In this document: positions 47,483 through 55,950 of the stretch, one piece after another | How the letters are laid out: each line of letters opens with the position of its first letter | Position numbering within the stretch: the first letter of the stretch is position 1 | Origin: Vibrio rotiferianus CAIM 577 = LMG 21460 | GTDB taxonomy: Bacteria; Pseudomonadota; Gammaproteobacteria; Enterobacterales; Vibrionaceae | Reading direction: 5' to 3' | NCBI RefSeq assembly: GCF_002741985.1 | Contig: NZ_APHW01000015.1 | Span: 1-64,000 of the forward strand | DNA length: 64,000 nt | The notes under the pieces: model-generated | The model's input: the letters and a program-made list of their open reading frames with translations, nothing else | Told to the model about the DNA's origin: nothing | Databases searched by the model: none | Position numbers and translations under genes: made by a program

Positions 47483-47518
47483 CATCACTCGAACCAACGA
47501 ATCTACCTGAGAGTGATG
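47483..47518. terminator. Possible bidirectional terminator
   Basis: CATCACTC (47483-47490) pairs with GAGTGATG (47511-47518), between the convergent cyclase and response regulator genes. No T-run follows, so the call is weak. Confidence 0.35.
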
Positions 47519-47519
47519 A

Positions 47520-47993
47520 CTATCTTAGTTTTTCAAACACAACACTTTGATCTAGATATTCGTGATATTGACTGTAGTCTAGACCCATATCGAATACATA
47601 ACGCGTCACCAAATTACGCACACATTCAATGAGTTGTTCAGCCTGCCATGGTTTTTCAAAATAGCGATCTATGCCTGCCGAGTTAATCGCGTTTATGGTA
47701 TCCGTATGAGTTGCCTGACCAGTGAGTAATACTTTGCGAGTGTGAACAAATCGAGAATCCTTGGATACCTCAGTGAGTAGCTCGACGCCAGTCTTACCCG
47801 GCATAACATGATCAGAAATCAGCAATGCAACCATTTCTCCTTCTGCATCAAGTTCGTCCATAAGCTCTAAAACTTCATCTGCTGATTCACAATCTTCAAT
47901 GTTTAGCCATGTTGTCAGTGGCTGCAAATCTTGTAGGACAGCACTTAAAACCTCACGTTGGTCATCCACGCAAATCAAATTAAGCTTTTCCAT
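47520..47993 (-). CDS. Single-domain-type response regulator
   Basis: A 157-aa receiver-domain protein with acidic pocket D10-D11, phospho-acceptor D61 (LLISDHVMPGKTG), the conserved Thr region (VLLTGQ) and the lysine near 108 (YFEKPWQ). A short tail follows; no DNA-binding domain is seen. The start overlaps the end of the sensor kinase gene by 14 nt, so the kinase is the natural partner. Confidence 0.9.
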   Translation of the reverse strand: MEKLNLICVDDQREVLSAVLQDLQPLTTWLNIEDCESADEVLELMDELDAEGEMVALLISDHVMPGKTGVELLTEVSKDSRFVHTRKVLLTGQATHTDTINAINSAGIDRYFEKPWQAEQLIECVRNLVTRYVFDMGLDYSQYHEYLDQSVVFEKLR

Positions 47994-49318
47994 GTTCTTC
48001 CTCTACAGGTAGTTTGATTCTAAATATGGTGATTTCTTTGTCGCTCTTAACCGCTACCGAACCGTTATAGCCAGCGATGATCCGTTTCACTATTGACAGG
48101 CCTAAGCCCAGTCCAAACGATAAGCCCCCCCTTTTTGGTGGTAAAGTTTGGCTGGAAGATCTTTCGTCTTGTGGCCTCACTGATTTCAGGGCCATTATTT
48201 GCAATCGTGACCAGAATACGGTTTTTATTGACTCTGGTTTGTATATCAATTTCCGGAGATTCAGTATCTCTAAGTGCGTCACAAGCATTCTTTAAAATAT
48301 TGACCCAAATCTGCACTAACTCCGTCTGCGAGCCAACAAATACTGGTAGCTCTGCAGGGCTAAACTTTACTTTCACTCGCCTCAAATCACTTTGTAACAA
48401 AGCAAGCGCTCGGTTTATAGAATCATTAATACTCAGAGCCTCATCAAGGTCAATATCAGTTCGACCTAGTTGCTTAACAGACTTAACAATCCCAACGGTG
48501 TGCTTGGAAGCCAATCTTAGATCATGAAGATCCCTTCCCATTTGCCAGAAACGAATCGCTTCTTCAGGTCGTTTAAGCCAGTGTTCGTTCAAATAGTCGG
48601 TTGGAACAGCACGGGCCAAGTCTCTTGCCAGATCTTTTGGTAAAGCGTACTGCTTTTCAAAATGTCTGCCGCGAGTTCGGGCTTCACTTGACGTCACTCT
48701 TTGCCCTTGCATCAAGCCATAATCAAAAAACTGACTCGCTTCAGGATGGATCTCTTCCAGTAGTTCCATAATCACCGTTTCTAAGCGTTCAGACTTACTA
48801 CTCACTACACCAATTGCGTTATTGAGCTCATGAGCAATGCCTGCTGCCAATTGACCTAACGTAGTCATTTGTTCCGCAGTATGAAGTTTCTGTAACGCTT
48901 TCTCTTTTTCAAGAGCTTCTTGTGTCGCTCGTCGTTGGCGACGTGAAAGTTCATTAACGATCACCGGCATAAATTGCGCAGTTAATGGCCCAAACTCCTC
49001 TTCAGCAACAACCGGGGTATGCCGTTCAATCCAAGCAAGCTCAACGTCTGATTGCGCAATCACTGTTGACGAAGCTGTCCAAGTACCAGAGAAGAAGCTA
49101 TGAACACCAATAAATGCCCCAACTGACGCTGAAAACACCTGAGTCTGACTCTTACCATCTTCGGAATAAAAACCAGCGAGTTCTCCAGAAAGTACGTAGT
49201 AAAGCCTCTCGTTGTAGCCCTCTTGCTCAATCAATATAGAGCCGGATGCCACCGTTATTCGTCGCTCTATATCACTAAAGTAACGCTCTACTAGAGCATC
49301 TAGTTTACTCTCGTACAT
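47980..49318 (-). pseudogene. Cyclic-nucleotide-binding-like sensor histidine kinase, frameshifted
   Basis: The N-terminus (about 10-120) resembles a cyclic-nucleotide-binding fold (GSILIEQEGYNERLYYVLSG), then a coiled coil, the H-box with H163 (GIAHELNN), the N-box (NILKNACDAL) and the G1-like ANNGPEI. At a run of seven G (C at 48125-48131 on the plus strand) the frame breaks and the protein ends at 48065 with a foreign tail. In the other frame the rest of the ATPase domain continues (GLGLGLSIVKRI) to 47980. Removing one G restores a 445-aa protein. It is either a real mutation, a phase-variable tract or a sequencing error. Confidence 0.85.
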
Positions 49319-49321
49319 GAA

Positions 49322-50740
49322 TTACCCGATATGACCCACAGTATGGAGGACCCACACCATTAAGAAACTCAGTAGCACACCAACAACACCCAAAACCACA
49401 CCAACTCTTGCCATTTGGTTACTCTGAACATGACCAGTTGCGTGCGCTAATGCGTTCGGAGGTGTACTGATTGGCAAAGACATACCTAACGATGCCGCAA
49501 AAGTGACGACAAGAATCAACGTAACTTCGCCACCTAATGGTGTCAGTGACGCCATTGAAGTGCCAAGCGCAGCCATAATCGGCATTAACAAGTTTGCCGT
49601 GGCAGTGTGAGACATAAAGTTCGCCATCAACAAACATAGGAATGCTGCCCCAAAGAGCACAACGTAAGGAGAGAACTCATCGAATGGGATGCTATGAACA
49701 ACCAGTCGTGCTAAGCCAGTTTTATCAAGCGCTAACCCTAATGCGATACCACCAGACACAAGCCAAAGCACATCCCAAGATATTTTTTTCAAATCTTCTT
49801 TATTGATGATTCCCGTCAGAGAGAAAACAGCTACTGGAATCAATGCAACAGTATATGAGTTCATGCCATGAGCCGACCCCATCAACCAAAGCAAAATCGT
49901 ACCCGCGAAAGTGATGTACACAATCATCGCCTTTGGCGTCTTTAGGAACTTACTCTTGATATTCAAGTCGATTGTTGTTTGTTCCGCTTTGTACATAAAG
50001 CCGATCAGGAACCAGGCTAGCGCCATCATAATCACAACAAACGGTACACCAAAAACCATCCACTCCCCGAACGTAATCAAGTTGTCTCCAACGAGATATT
50101 TCAAAGCAATCGCATTTGGAGGGGTACCAATCGGAGTGCCGATACCACCAATGTTAGCAGCGACAGGAATGCAGAGTGCGAATGCAATGCGCCCTGGATC
50201 CTTGGGGCCAAATACTGCAATGACCGGAGTTAAGATTGAGAGCATCATCGCTGTCGTGGCTGTGTTCGACATAAACATTGAGAACACTGCGGTAATGAGC
50301 ATTAACCCTAGCATGACGTACTTGGGGTTCTGACCAAATGGCTTTAGTAACACGCGCGCTAAGTTGACATCCAGTCGATATTTAGTCGCTGCCATCGCAA
50401 GGAAGAAACCACCTAAAAATAGCATGATGATTGGGCTAGCAAACGTCGCCATGATTTCATTGTATTGCAACAATTGACCAAAGTGATCCTGCCCTTCATT
50501 TAGCCGAAAGAACACCAGTCCTTTGTTGGACACCAACAGTAGCTCCAACACGATAATGACGACGGAAGTGGCGTAAATAGGAATCGGCTCGAATACCCAA
50601 CATAGTGCAGCCAACAAGAAAATGGCGATAACTCGTTGCTGGACGATAGTAATACCTTCAAACGGAAATGCCGAGAGAGGCAAAAGTAAAATGATTAACG
50701 GAATGACCGTTGGGACGATGTATTTTAGATAAGGGCGCAT
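49322..50740 (-). CDS. SLC13/DASS-family sodium:dicarboxylate symporter
   Basis: A 472-aa transporter with about 12 hydrophobic segments. It has the family motif GTPIGTPPNAIALKY and, in the second half, SNT-like THTATANLLMPI and PISTPPNALA. It imports di- or tricarboxylates with sodium. It is followed by the sensor kinase gene with only 3 nt between, then the response regulator. The three form an operon, which suggests that the kinase controls or senses this transport. Confidence 0.88.
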   Translation of the reverse strand: MRPYLKYIVPTVIPLIILLLPLSAFPFEGITIVQQRVIAIFLLAALCWVFEPIPIYATSVVIIVLELLLVSNKGLVFFRLNEGQDHFGQLLQYNEIMATFASPIIMLFLGGFFLAMAATKYRLDVNLARVLLKPFGQNPKYVMLGLMLITAVFSMFMSNTATTAMMLSILTPVIAVFGPKDPGRIAFALCIPVAANIGGIGTPIGTPPNAIALKYLVGDNLITFGEWMVFGVPFVVIMMALAWFLIGFMYKAEQTTIDLNIKSKFLKTPKAMIVYITFAGTILLWLMGSAHGMNSYTVALIPVAVFSLTGIINKEDLKKISWDVLWLVSGGIALGLALDKTGLARLVVHSIPFDEFSPYVVLFGAAFLCLLMANFMSHTATANLLMPIMAALGTSMASLTPLGGEVTLILVVTFAASLGMSLPISTPPNALAHATGHVQSNQMARVGVVLGVVGVLLSFLMVWVLHTVGHIG

Positions 50741-51014
50741 ATACTACTTCTCTTCCTGAGATGATTAGCCTTTCGAATACAGGCGGAGTTCGAACAGTAG
50801 AGTGACAGCTCTAAACAATCCGAACAGAAATTATGCGCATTACTTGAGGTGCAAGAATTAGTTTTAGATCAATGAAAAATGATTCATAACCAAAAAGTTA
50901 TCTTATCTGTGTTCAAGCTCACTAAAAGTACGCAAAGCGATAAGCAAACCATTTTCGTAAAGGAAGATACCCAAGTAACCTCAAAATACTGGTTCTAACC
51001 TCGGATGCATCAGG
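50741..51014. promoter_or_regulatory. Upstream region of the SLC13 operon, with a repeat copy
   Basis: No gene is seen. It holds an inverted copy (50967-50982, ATACCCAAGTAACCTC) of the dispersed repeat also found at 52506 and 53532. Upstream sequence of the transporter operon lies at its left. Confidence 0.45.
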
Positions 51015-51043
51015 CAATAAAAAGCCCAGAACAATGTCTGGGC
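51015..51043 (-). terminator. Terminator after the acyltransferase gene
   Basis: GCCCAGA (51024-51030) pairs with TCTGGGC (51037-51043). On the minus strand a T-rich tract follows. Confidence 0.8.
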
Positions 51044-51050
51044 AGTTGAA

Positions 51051-52016
51051 TCAGATAGCGGTTGCTAAACGTGGTTTGTACAAACAGTGTTCACCATCAG
51101 GACGCGTTTTAAAACGACGGTGAAGCCACATGTATTGGCTCGGACTCGCCATGATCGACTTCTCGACTATCTTATTGACGAACATTGCCGCTTGATCTGG
51201 TTCATTCTTTGGAAAACCTTCAACAGGAGCACTGATCGTTAGCGTATAGTGACCATCACTTTCTCTAACCATAGTGAAGGGAACGATCGCGCAATCGGTA
51301 GCATCCACCAGCAAACTCGTACCGGTTGTAGTACATGCTCGTTTTACTGCAAATAACGGAGCAAAAGTAGAGCGACGAGTTCCGTAATCATGATCCGGGG
51401 CATACCATACACGCTCCCCAGAATTTAGAGCCTCTAGCATCCCTTTCACATTCTTTCGGTCGATTAACGTTCGGTTAGAGCGAGAACGCCCCTTGTATTG
51501 AAAATAATCAAAGCACGGGTTGTTATTTGGTCGGTAAACACCTGTCCCCGACTTTTTGATCCCAAATGCACGCGCACCGAGTTCCAAGTTCATAGAATGT
51601 ACGGCCAACATCAGCGCACCTCTTCCCTGCTTTTCAAGCGCCTCTATGTGCTCCATTCCTTTAATAGAGACATGGCTGTTGACTCTAGAGTCTGACCAAA
51701 ACCAGGCCATCGCGGTTTCAAAAAGTGCAATACCAGTATTGTCTATGTTGTCTTTTAGTATTGCCGCACGCTCTGCTTCGCTCATAGAAGGAAAGCACAG
51801 CTCAAGATTACGTTTAATGGTCAGTTGGCGTTTTTTCATTAACCGCATAGCTAGACGACCAACACCTCTACCTAACGCTAACTGAACTTTAAATGGAAGT
51901 AAGCTCAATAAGTACATGATGCCAATGATAAGCAACGTTCCCCAATAACTTGGAGCAAGAAAAGCAGCCTTAAACTCAGGCTTTTTGTATTTATTCATGA
52001 AAGTGTCGCAAGACAT
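51051..52016 (-). CDS. Lipid A biosynthesis acyltransferase (LpxL/LpxM family)
   Basis: A 321-aa inner-membrane enzyme with an N-terminal membrane segment (about 25-50). The catalytic Hx4-E motif appears as VHSMNLE (about 160), and YAPDHDYG near 220 is the family's second signature. It adds a secondary acyl chain to lipid A. An alternative start at 51998 (MNKYKK) is possible; no ribosome site favours either. It is a paralogue-type gene, and whether it is LpxL or LpxM is uncertain. Confidence 0.87.
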   Translation of the reverse strand: MSCDTFMNKYKKPEFKAAFLAPSYWGTLLIIGIMYLLSLLPFKVQLALGRGVGRLAMRLMKKRQLTIKRNLELCFPSMSEAERAAILKDNIDNTGIALFETAMAWFWSDSRVNSHVSIKGMEHIEALEKQGRGALMLAVHSMNLELGARAFGIKKSGTGVYRPNNNPCFDYFQYKGRSRSNRTLIDRKNVKGMLEALNSGERVWYAPDHDYGTRRSTFAPLFAVKRACTTTGTSLLVDATDCAIVPFTMVRESDGHYTLTISAPVEGFPKNEPDQAAMFVNKIVEKSIMASPSQYMWLHRRFKTRPDGEHCLYKPRLATAI

Positions 52017-52652
52017 AAATGTCTAATAAGTAAACGTTAACAATGATAATTAGTCTGCTTTTTATCATTGGCTGAGCTTATATCAAAAATCAAAGCGCGC
52101 GGATTCTATGGTTCTTCGACTCACTACACAATAAAAATCTTTCTAATTTGAGTGGCTGACCGATTTACGCGACAAACTACACATAACTCACGCACATTAT
52201 GAGCCTCCACCCACTATACCCAAGACCTATTATTCCCAAGTGACTTCAAGGTGCAGGATTCAGAGCGTTGTCATTGAGTCCTGTTTACCGAAAGTAAGCA
52301 AGGAAAACAACGCAGTGTAATAGCCAGCTCTTTCCAAGTTGTTTGACGCAGCCATTAGTTTAATAAAAATTCGAGTCAATGACACGCTCCCGAAGGGCAC
52401 TCTTTACAAATAGTAAGGGCCTTGGCTTGTGTACTTTGTTGTCGATTCTTGATTTAGACCCACTAGACCTTTAAATCGCCGCCGCGTCTACAAACCAAGT
52501 CATTTTCGCTGAACCTAGCAACTCGAGGTTACTTGGGTATAGACATTGCTCAGTACAGCGAGTGGAGATGTGCTTTGTTTTCTATTCTTATCCGTGTAAA
52601 GTCTCGTTTTATTTGCCTTTAACGTTACTCATCTGTCGTAATTGGAATCATA
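52017..52652. other. Intergenic region with a 329-bp terminal-inverted-repeat element
   Basis: A 636-bp gap with no gene. An element at 52214-52542 fills most of it. The promoter of the LysE gene lies at the right end. Confidence 0.45.
52214..52542. repeat. 329-bp element with perfect 11-bp inverted ends
   Basis: CTATACCCAAG (52214-52224) pairs with CTTGGGTATAG (52532-52542). The right end (52506-52541) is repeated at 53532-53567. No coding frame. I recall similar sequences (TATACCCAAGTGACTTCAAG) between genes in other vibrios, so this is a dispersed family. Confidence 0.55.
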
Positions 52653-53282
52653 ATGAACATCGACACCCTCTTAGCCTTCGGTGGCATTGTCTTTTTCCTC
52701 GCTGTTATCCCTGGCCCAAATGCACTATTAATCCTGTTCACAGCACTTACACAAAGCCGTCGTTTTGCTGTTGCTAACATTCTCGGTGTCGCTCTGGGTT
52801 TTATGATTCATGCGTTTGTATCCGCAAAAGGTTTGAGCTTACTGCTTTCTCAATCCGCACTGGCGTTCAACGTTCTAAAATGGATGGGCGTCGCTTACTT
52901 GGTATGGTTGGGGATTAATAACTTAAAAAGCGGTCTCAAGCTGGCAGACCAAAAGTTAAAGCTCGAGCGTAAAATTGAAGAGCATACTCTTAAACAAGCC
53001 TTTGTGAAGGGGTTACTAACCAATCTTCTGAATCCGAAAATCGTTTTGTTCTATCTATCAATCTTCCCTCAGTTTGTGCAACCAGCACATATTCTTGAAC
53101 AAAGCATGATATTAGGTGCACTTCAGGCAAGCATTGTCGCAAGCTGGTTTTTGTTTGTGATCTTCTTTGCTACCAAAGTGAAAACGCTGCTGACGTCGTC
53201 AAAAACCAGTAAGTGGCTGAACTACGTCAGTGGTGGGTTGTTTATCTTCTTCGGCATTGGTTTAGCCAACACTCGTTTTTAG
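52653..53282 (+). CDS. LysE/RhtB-family exporter
   Basis: A 209-aa inner-membrane protein with about 6 hydrophobic segments. It has PGPNALLILFTALTQSRRFAV near the N-terminus and LLNPKIVLFYLSIFPQFV in the middle, both family signatures. It exports amino acids or similar compounds. It lies between two near-identical 36-nt repeat copies, together with the small gene at 53340. A second LysE-type gene is at 41712 but the two are not adjacent. Confidence 0.88.
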   Translation: MNIDTLLAFGGIVFFLAVIPGPNALLILFTALTQSRRFAVANILGVALGFMIHAFVSAKGLSLLLSQSALAFNVLKWMGVAYLVWLGINNLKSGLKLADQKLKLERKIEEHTLKQAFVKGLLTNLLNPKIVLFYLSIFPQFVQPAHILEQSMILGALQASIVASWFLFVIFFATKVKTLLTSSKTSKWLNYVSGGLFIFFGIGLANTRF

Positions 53283-53299
53283 AGCCTAATGGCAGACAT

Positions 53300-53328
53300 A
53301 AAAAGCACGCCCGAGAGCGTGTTTTTTA
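53300..53328. terminator. Bidirectional terminator
   Basis: AAAAGCACGC and GCGTGTTTTTT form a stem (core 53306-53310 with 53317-53321). It ends the LysE gene and also lies downstream of the minus-strand 37-aa gene. Confidence 0.8.
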
Positions 53329-53339
53329 TTGCTTTTAAG

Positions 53340-53453
53340 TTAGCCAAAAATGGCAGCCAACACTAAGATTCCAACAAACAAGACCGCAACTAACCCTAGT
53401 AAATAAGAGAGCTTTCCGGAGCCCCCTTTTGGCGCTTGATTACAGCATCCCAT
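53340..53453 (-). CDS. Small membrane peptide (37 aa)
   Basis: Starting at the ATG at 53453, the frame reads MGCCNQAPKGGSGK, then a single hydrophobic segment (about 16-36) and a stop at 53342-53340. GGAGG lies 5 nt before this ATG; another ATG is 3 nt further upstream. The peptide has two cysteines at 3-4, a basic linker and one membrane helix. The terminator at 53300-53328 lies just past its end. It is convergent with the LysE gene. I know no named family. Confidence 0.6.
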   Translation of the reverse strand: MGCCNQAPKGGSGKLSYLLGLVAVLFVGILVLAAIFG

Positions 53454-53456
53454 CAT

Positions 53457-53797
53457 ATCCTCCACTTTCTAACATACTCTGATAGCTTTAAACCTAGGCC
53501 CTTACCCAAGGGGAGAGTCAAACGTTCATTCTCGCTGAACCTAGCATCTCGAGGTTACTTGGGTATAAACACTATTGTTAATATACAAATTTTGAATCAA
53601 AATTTCGTTTTCCAACCAGAGCAAACGTTTAAATTGATTACAAATAAGCCTCTGACACATCTATTCATTTTTGGGTAAATACATACCATTTTTAGCTATA
53701 TACCCGCAGATTCTGGCAGCCCTACAATACGCACGTCTTACTTGTAGCACGCGTGTTCTCCTATTGAGGCACGAGGCTCAATCACTAAAGGTATCGA
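53457..53797. other. Intergenic region with a repeat copy
   Basis: 341 bp. Holds the second copy of the 36-nt repeat (53532-53567) and the promoter side of the permease gene. No further gene seen. Confidence 0.4.
53532..53567. repeat. 36-nt direct repeat, copy 2
   Basis: Identical to 52506-52541 except one base (A to T). It contains GAGGTTACTTGGGTATA. A shorter inverted copy is at 50967-50982, and a diverged copy at 16550-16573. Confidence 0.7.
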
Positions 53798-55225
53798 ATG
53801 AGCAGTATCGCCAAATCCGCCGTCAAACTCAGTGTCTTTTCTGTCATCATGATTACGGTCACATCCGTCGACAGTATCAGGAACATTCCGGGTGCCGCCT
53901 TATTTGGTAGTCACGCCATCTCTTTTTTCCTATTGGCTGGTTTTTGCTTCTTTGTTCCTACGGCGTTGGTATGTGCAGAGCTCAGCACCACCTACCCTCA
54001 GCAAGGTGGCGTCTATTTGTGGGGTAAAGAGACCATAGGTCCTAATTTCGGTTTTACGACGGTATGGTATCAATACGCTGAGAATATCGTTTACTACCCT
54101 CCGCTCATCTCCTTTATTGTTGCGACGGGTGCGTATCCTTTCTTCCCGGAACTGGCGCAGAACAACATCTTCATGTTGATCATGATTAACGTGATTTTCT
54201 GGGCGCTTACCTTGGTGAATATCTTCGGTCTACGTTTGTCTTCACTTATCACTAACGTGTTCGGCACTTTGGGACTTATCTTTCCTATCCTGCTGATCAT
54301 TGGTTTAGGCGGATACTGGGCGTACACCAATCCAAGTGAATCACATATCTCACTGCGCCATGCGTCAGATTGGTTACCAGACTTTTCTCAAGATGGTATT
54401 GGGGCGGGATTTACTGCTGTCGTACTATCATTGACTGGCCTTGAAATTACAACCTCTTACGCGAGTGAAGTCGATAATCCACAAAAGACCTATCCGAAAG
54501 CACTTATCGTATCAACAGTGCTGATTTTAGTTTCTCTAACAGCATGTTCACTATCAATTTCTTCCGTAGTATCGAGCGACCATTCAAGCTTGAGTGAAGG
54601 GGTCATTCTGGCGTTCAAAGCGTTCTTCGATGATTTGAACATGTCATTCATGCTGCCAGTTATCGCGCTTGCGATAGTCTTTGGTAGCTTAGCGAGTTTG
54701 AACAACTGGATCATTGCGCCAACTAAGAGCTTACACGTGGCAGCGAAAGACCACTTTATGCCAATGACATTAGCAAAAGAAAACAAGAACCAAGCGCCGG
54801 TGCCACTCCTGCTCTTACAAGGGGCAATTGTAAGCGTCCTTTCTTTGGTGTTTATCTTAGTGCCAAATGTTAACCAAGGCATGTGGCTACTAAACATCCT
54901 GATGACCCAACTCTACATGGTGATGTACATCTGCATCTTCGTCTGCTTCTTAGTGTCACGTCGCAAGCATTCAGATATTCAACGCCCATTTCGTGTTCCG
55001 GGAGGAAAAGTGGGAATGATGCTGGTGGCTGCACTCGGCTTAGTAAGCTGTTCTGTAACGATTTTTGTGTCGTTTGATGTCCCTGCTGGCATAAGTGCAG
55101 AAACTGGTGCATACGCATTGATTCTTGGCTTTATTGCGTTCAGCTTACCTGCCATTGCTGCCGTAATGTACCGTAACCGTCAGCGCCGCCGAGACACACA
55201 ATTGATTGAAGCCGTAGCAAACTAG
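53798..55225 (+). CDS. APC-family amino acid permease (GadC-like)
   Basis: A 475-aa permease with about 12 hydrophobic segments. The first segment carries VTSVDSIRNIPG and the second ELSTTYPQQGGVYLWGK, typical of APC-family amino acid antiporters or symporters. A GadC-like glutamate:GABA antiporter is one possibility, but no decarboxylase is nearby. It exchanges or takes up amino acids across the inner membrane. AAGG precedes the start. Confidence 0.85.
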   Translation: MSSIAKSAVKLSVFSVIMITVTSVDSIRNIPGAALFGSHAISFFLLAGFCFFVPTALVCAELSTTYPQQGGVYLWGKETIGPNFGFTTVWYQYAENIVYYPPLISFIVATGAYPFFPELAQNNIFMLIMINVIFWALTLVNIFGLRLSSLITNVFGTLGLIFPILLIIGLGGYWAYTNPSESHISLRHASDWLPDFSQDGIGAGFTAVVLSLTGLEITTSYASEVDNPQKTYPKALIVSTVLILVSLTACSLSISSVVSSDHSSLSEGVILAFKAFFDDLNMSFMLPVIALAIVFGSLASLNNWIIAPTKSLHVAAKDHFMPMTLAKENKNQAPVPLLLLQGAIVSVLSLVFILVPNVNQGMWLLNILMTQLYMVMYICIFVCFLVSRRKHSDIQRPFRVPGGKVGMMLVAALGLVSCSVTIFVSFDVPAGISAETGAYALILGFIAFSLPAIAAVMYRNRQRRRDTQLIEAVAN

Positions 55226-55243
55226 CCTAAATAAGCAACGATC

Positions 55244-55274
55244 AAAAAAAGCCAGACTGTGTCTGGCTTTTTTT
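55244..55274. terminator. Bidirectional terminator
   Basis: A 14-nt stem, AAAAAAAGCCAGAC (55244-55257) with GTCTGGCTTTTTTT (55261-55274). It separates the APC permease gene from the convergent queD. Confidence 0.9.
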
Positions 55275-55288
55275 ATTTGGTAGTACGC

Positions 55289-55651
55289 TTACTCACCGGT
55301 ATAAATACAACCTGCAGTACACGTCTCTTTAATTTCTACTTTGCTTAGTAGCGGTAAATTTGGCTTAAGCTGTTGCCAAATCCACTTAGAAAGGACTTCA
55401 CTTGTTGGGTTTTCAAGACCTTCAATATCATTTAGGTAGTAATGGTCTAGGCGATCATAAATCGGTTTGAACGCAGCTTTAATTTCTGCAAAATCCACAA
55501 CCCAACCAGTGTGCGGATCAACTTCACCTTCAACGTAAAGGCGAACAAGGAAAGAGTGTCCGTGTAAGCGACCACATTTGTGTCCTTCTGGTACATGAGG
55601 AAGGTGATGTGCAGCTTCAAACATGAACTCTTTGTATAGTTCGGTTCTCAT
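55289..55651 (-). CDS. queD: 6-carboxy-5,6,7,8-tetrahydropterin synthase
   Basis: A 120-aa QueD-type enzyme of queuosine biosynthesis. It has the zinc ligands AAHHLPH (near 15) and LHGHSF (near 30), the catalytic CGRLHGH cysteine and later LDHYYLND and [10 protein letters not shown]. It converts dihydroneopterin triphosphate to 6-carboxytetrahydropterin. Size and motifs match the family. A preQ1 riboswitch upstream was looked for and not seen. Confidence 0.93.
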   Translation of the reverse strand: MRTELYKEFMFEAAHHLPHVPEGHKCGRLHGHSFLVRLYVEGEVDPHTGWVVDFAEIKAAFKPIYDRLDHYYLNDIEGLENPTSEVLSKWIWQQLKPNLPLLSKVEIKETCTAGCIYTGE

Positions 55652-55950
55652 TTTGGTTCTCGGGCTTTAAAAAGACACGCAATACTAAGTAATTCACCCA
55701 CAAGTAACAAGTGTCGCTTCTGTTAATAAAAACAATGGTAGCCAAGCAATCGGTTAGCTGTGTCATTTTTATAAAGCAGGATGAAGTGTCGCAAATTTGG
55801 CACAGCGTCAATCATTTGATTACATGTTACTCACATCACATTTACATAACCACATTATGTTTATGGTCACAATCATTCGTCAGCCTCATCGCTATACCTT
55901 ACATAAGCCTCTAAAATTGTGGCGTTTATTCCAATAACTTTATAAATATT

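Noticed and set aside
55652..55811. PreQ1 riboswitch or further gene upstream of queD.
   Set aside because: No conserved aptamer elements visible, and the 64-codon frame there lacks a start signal.
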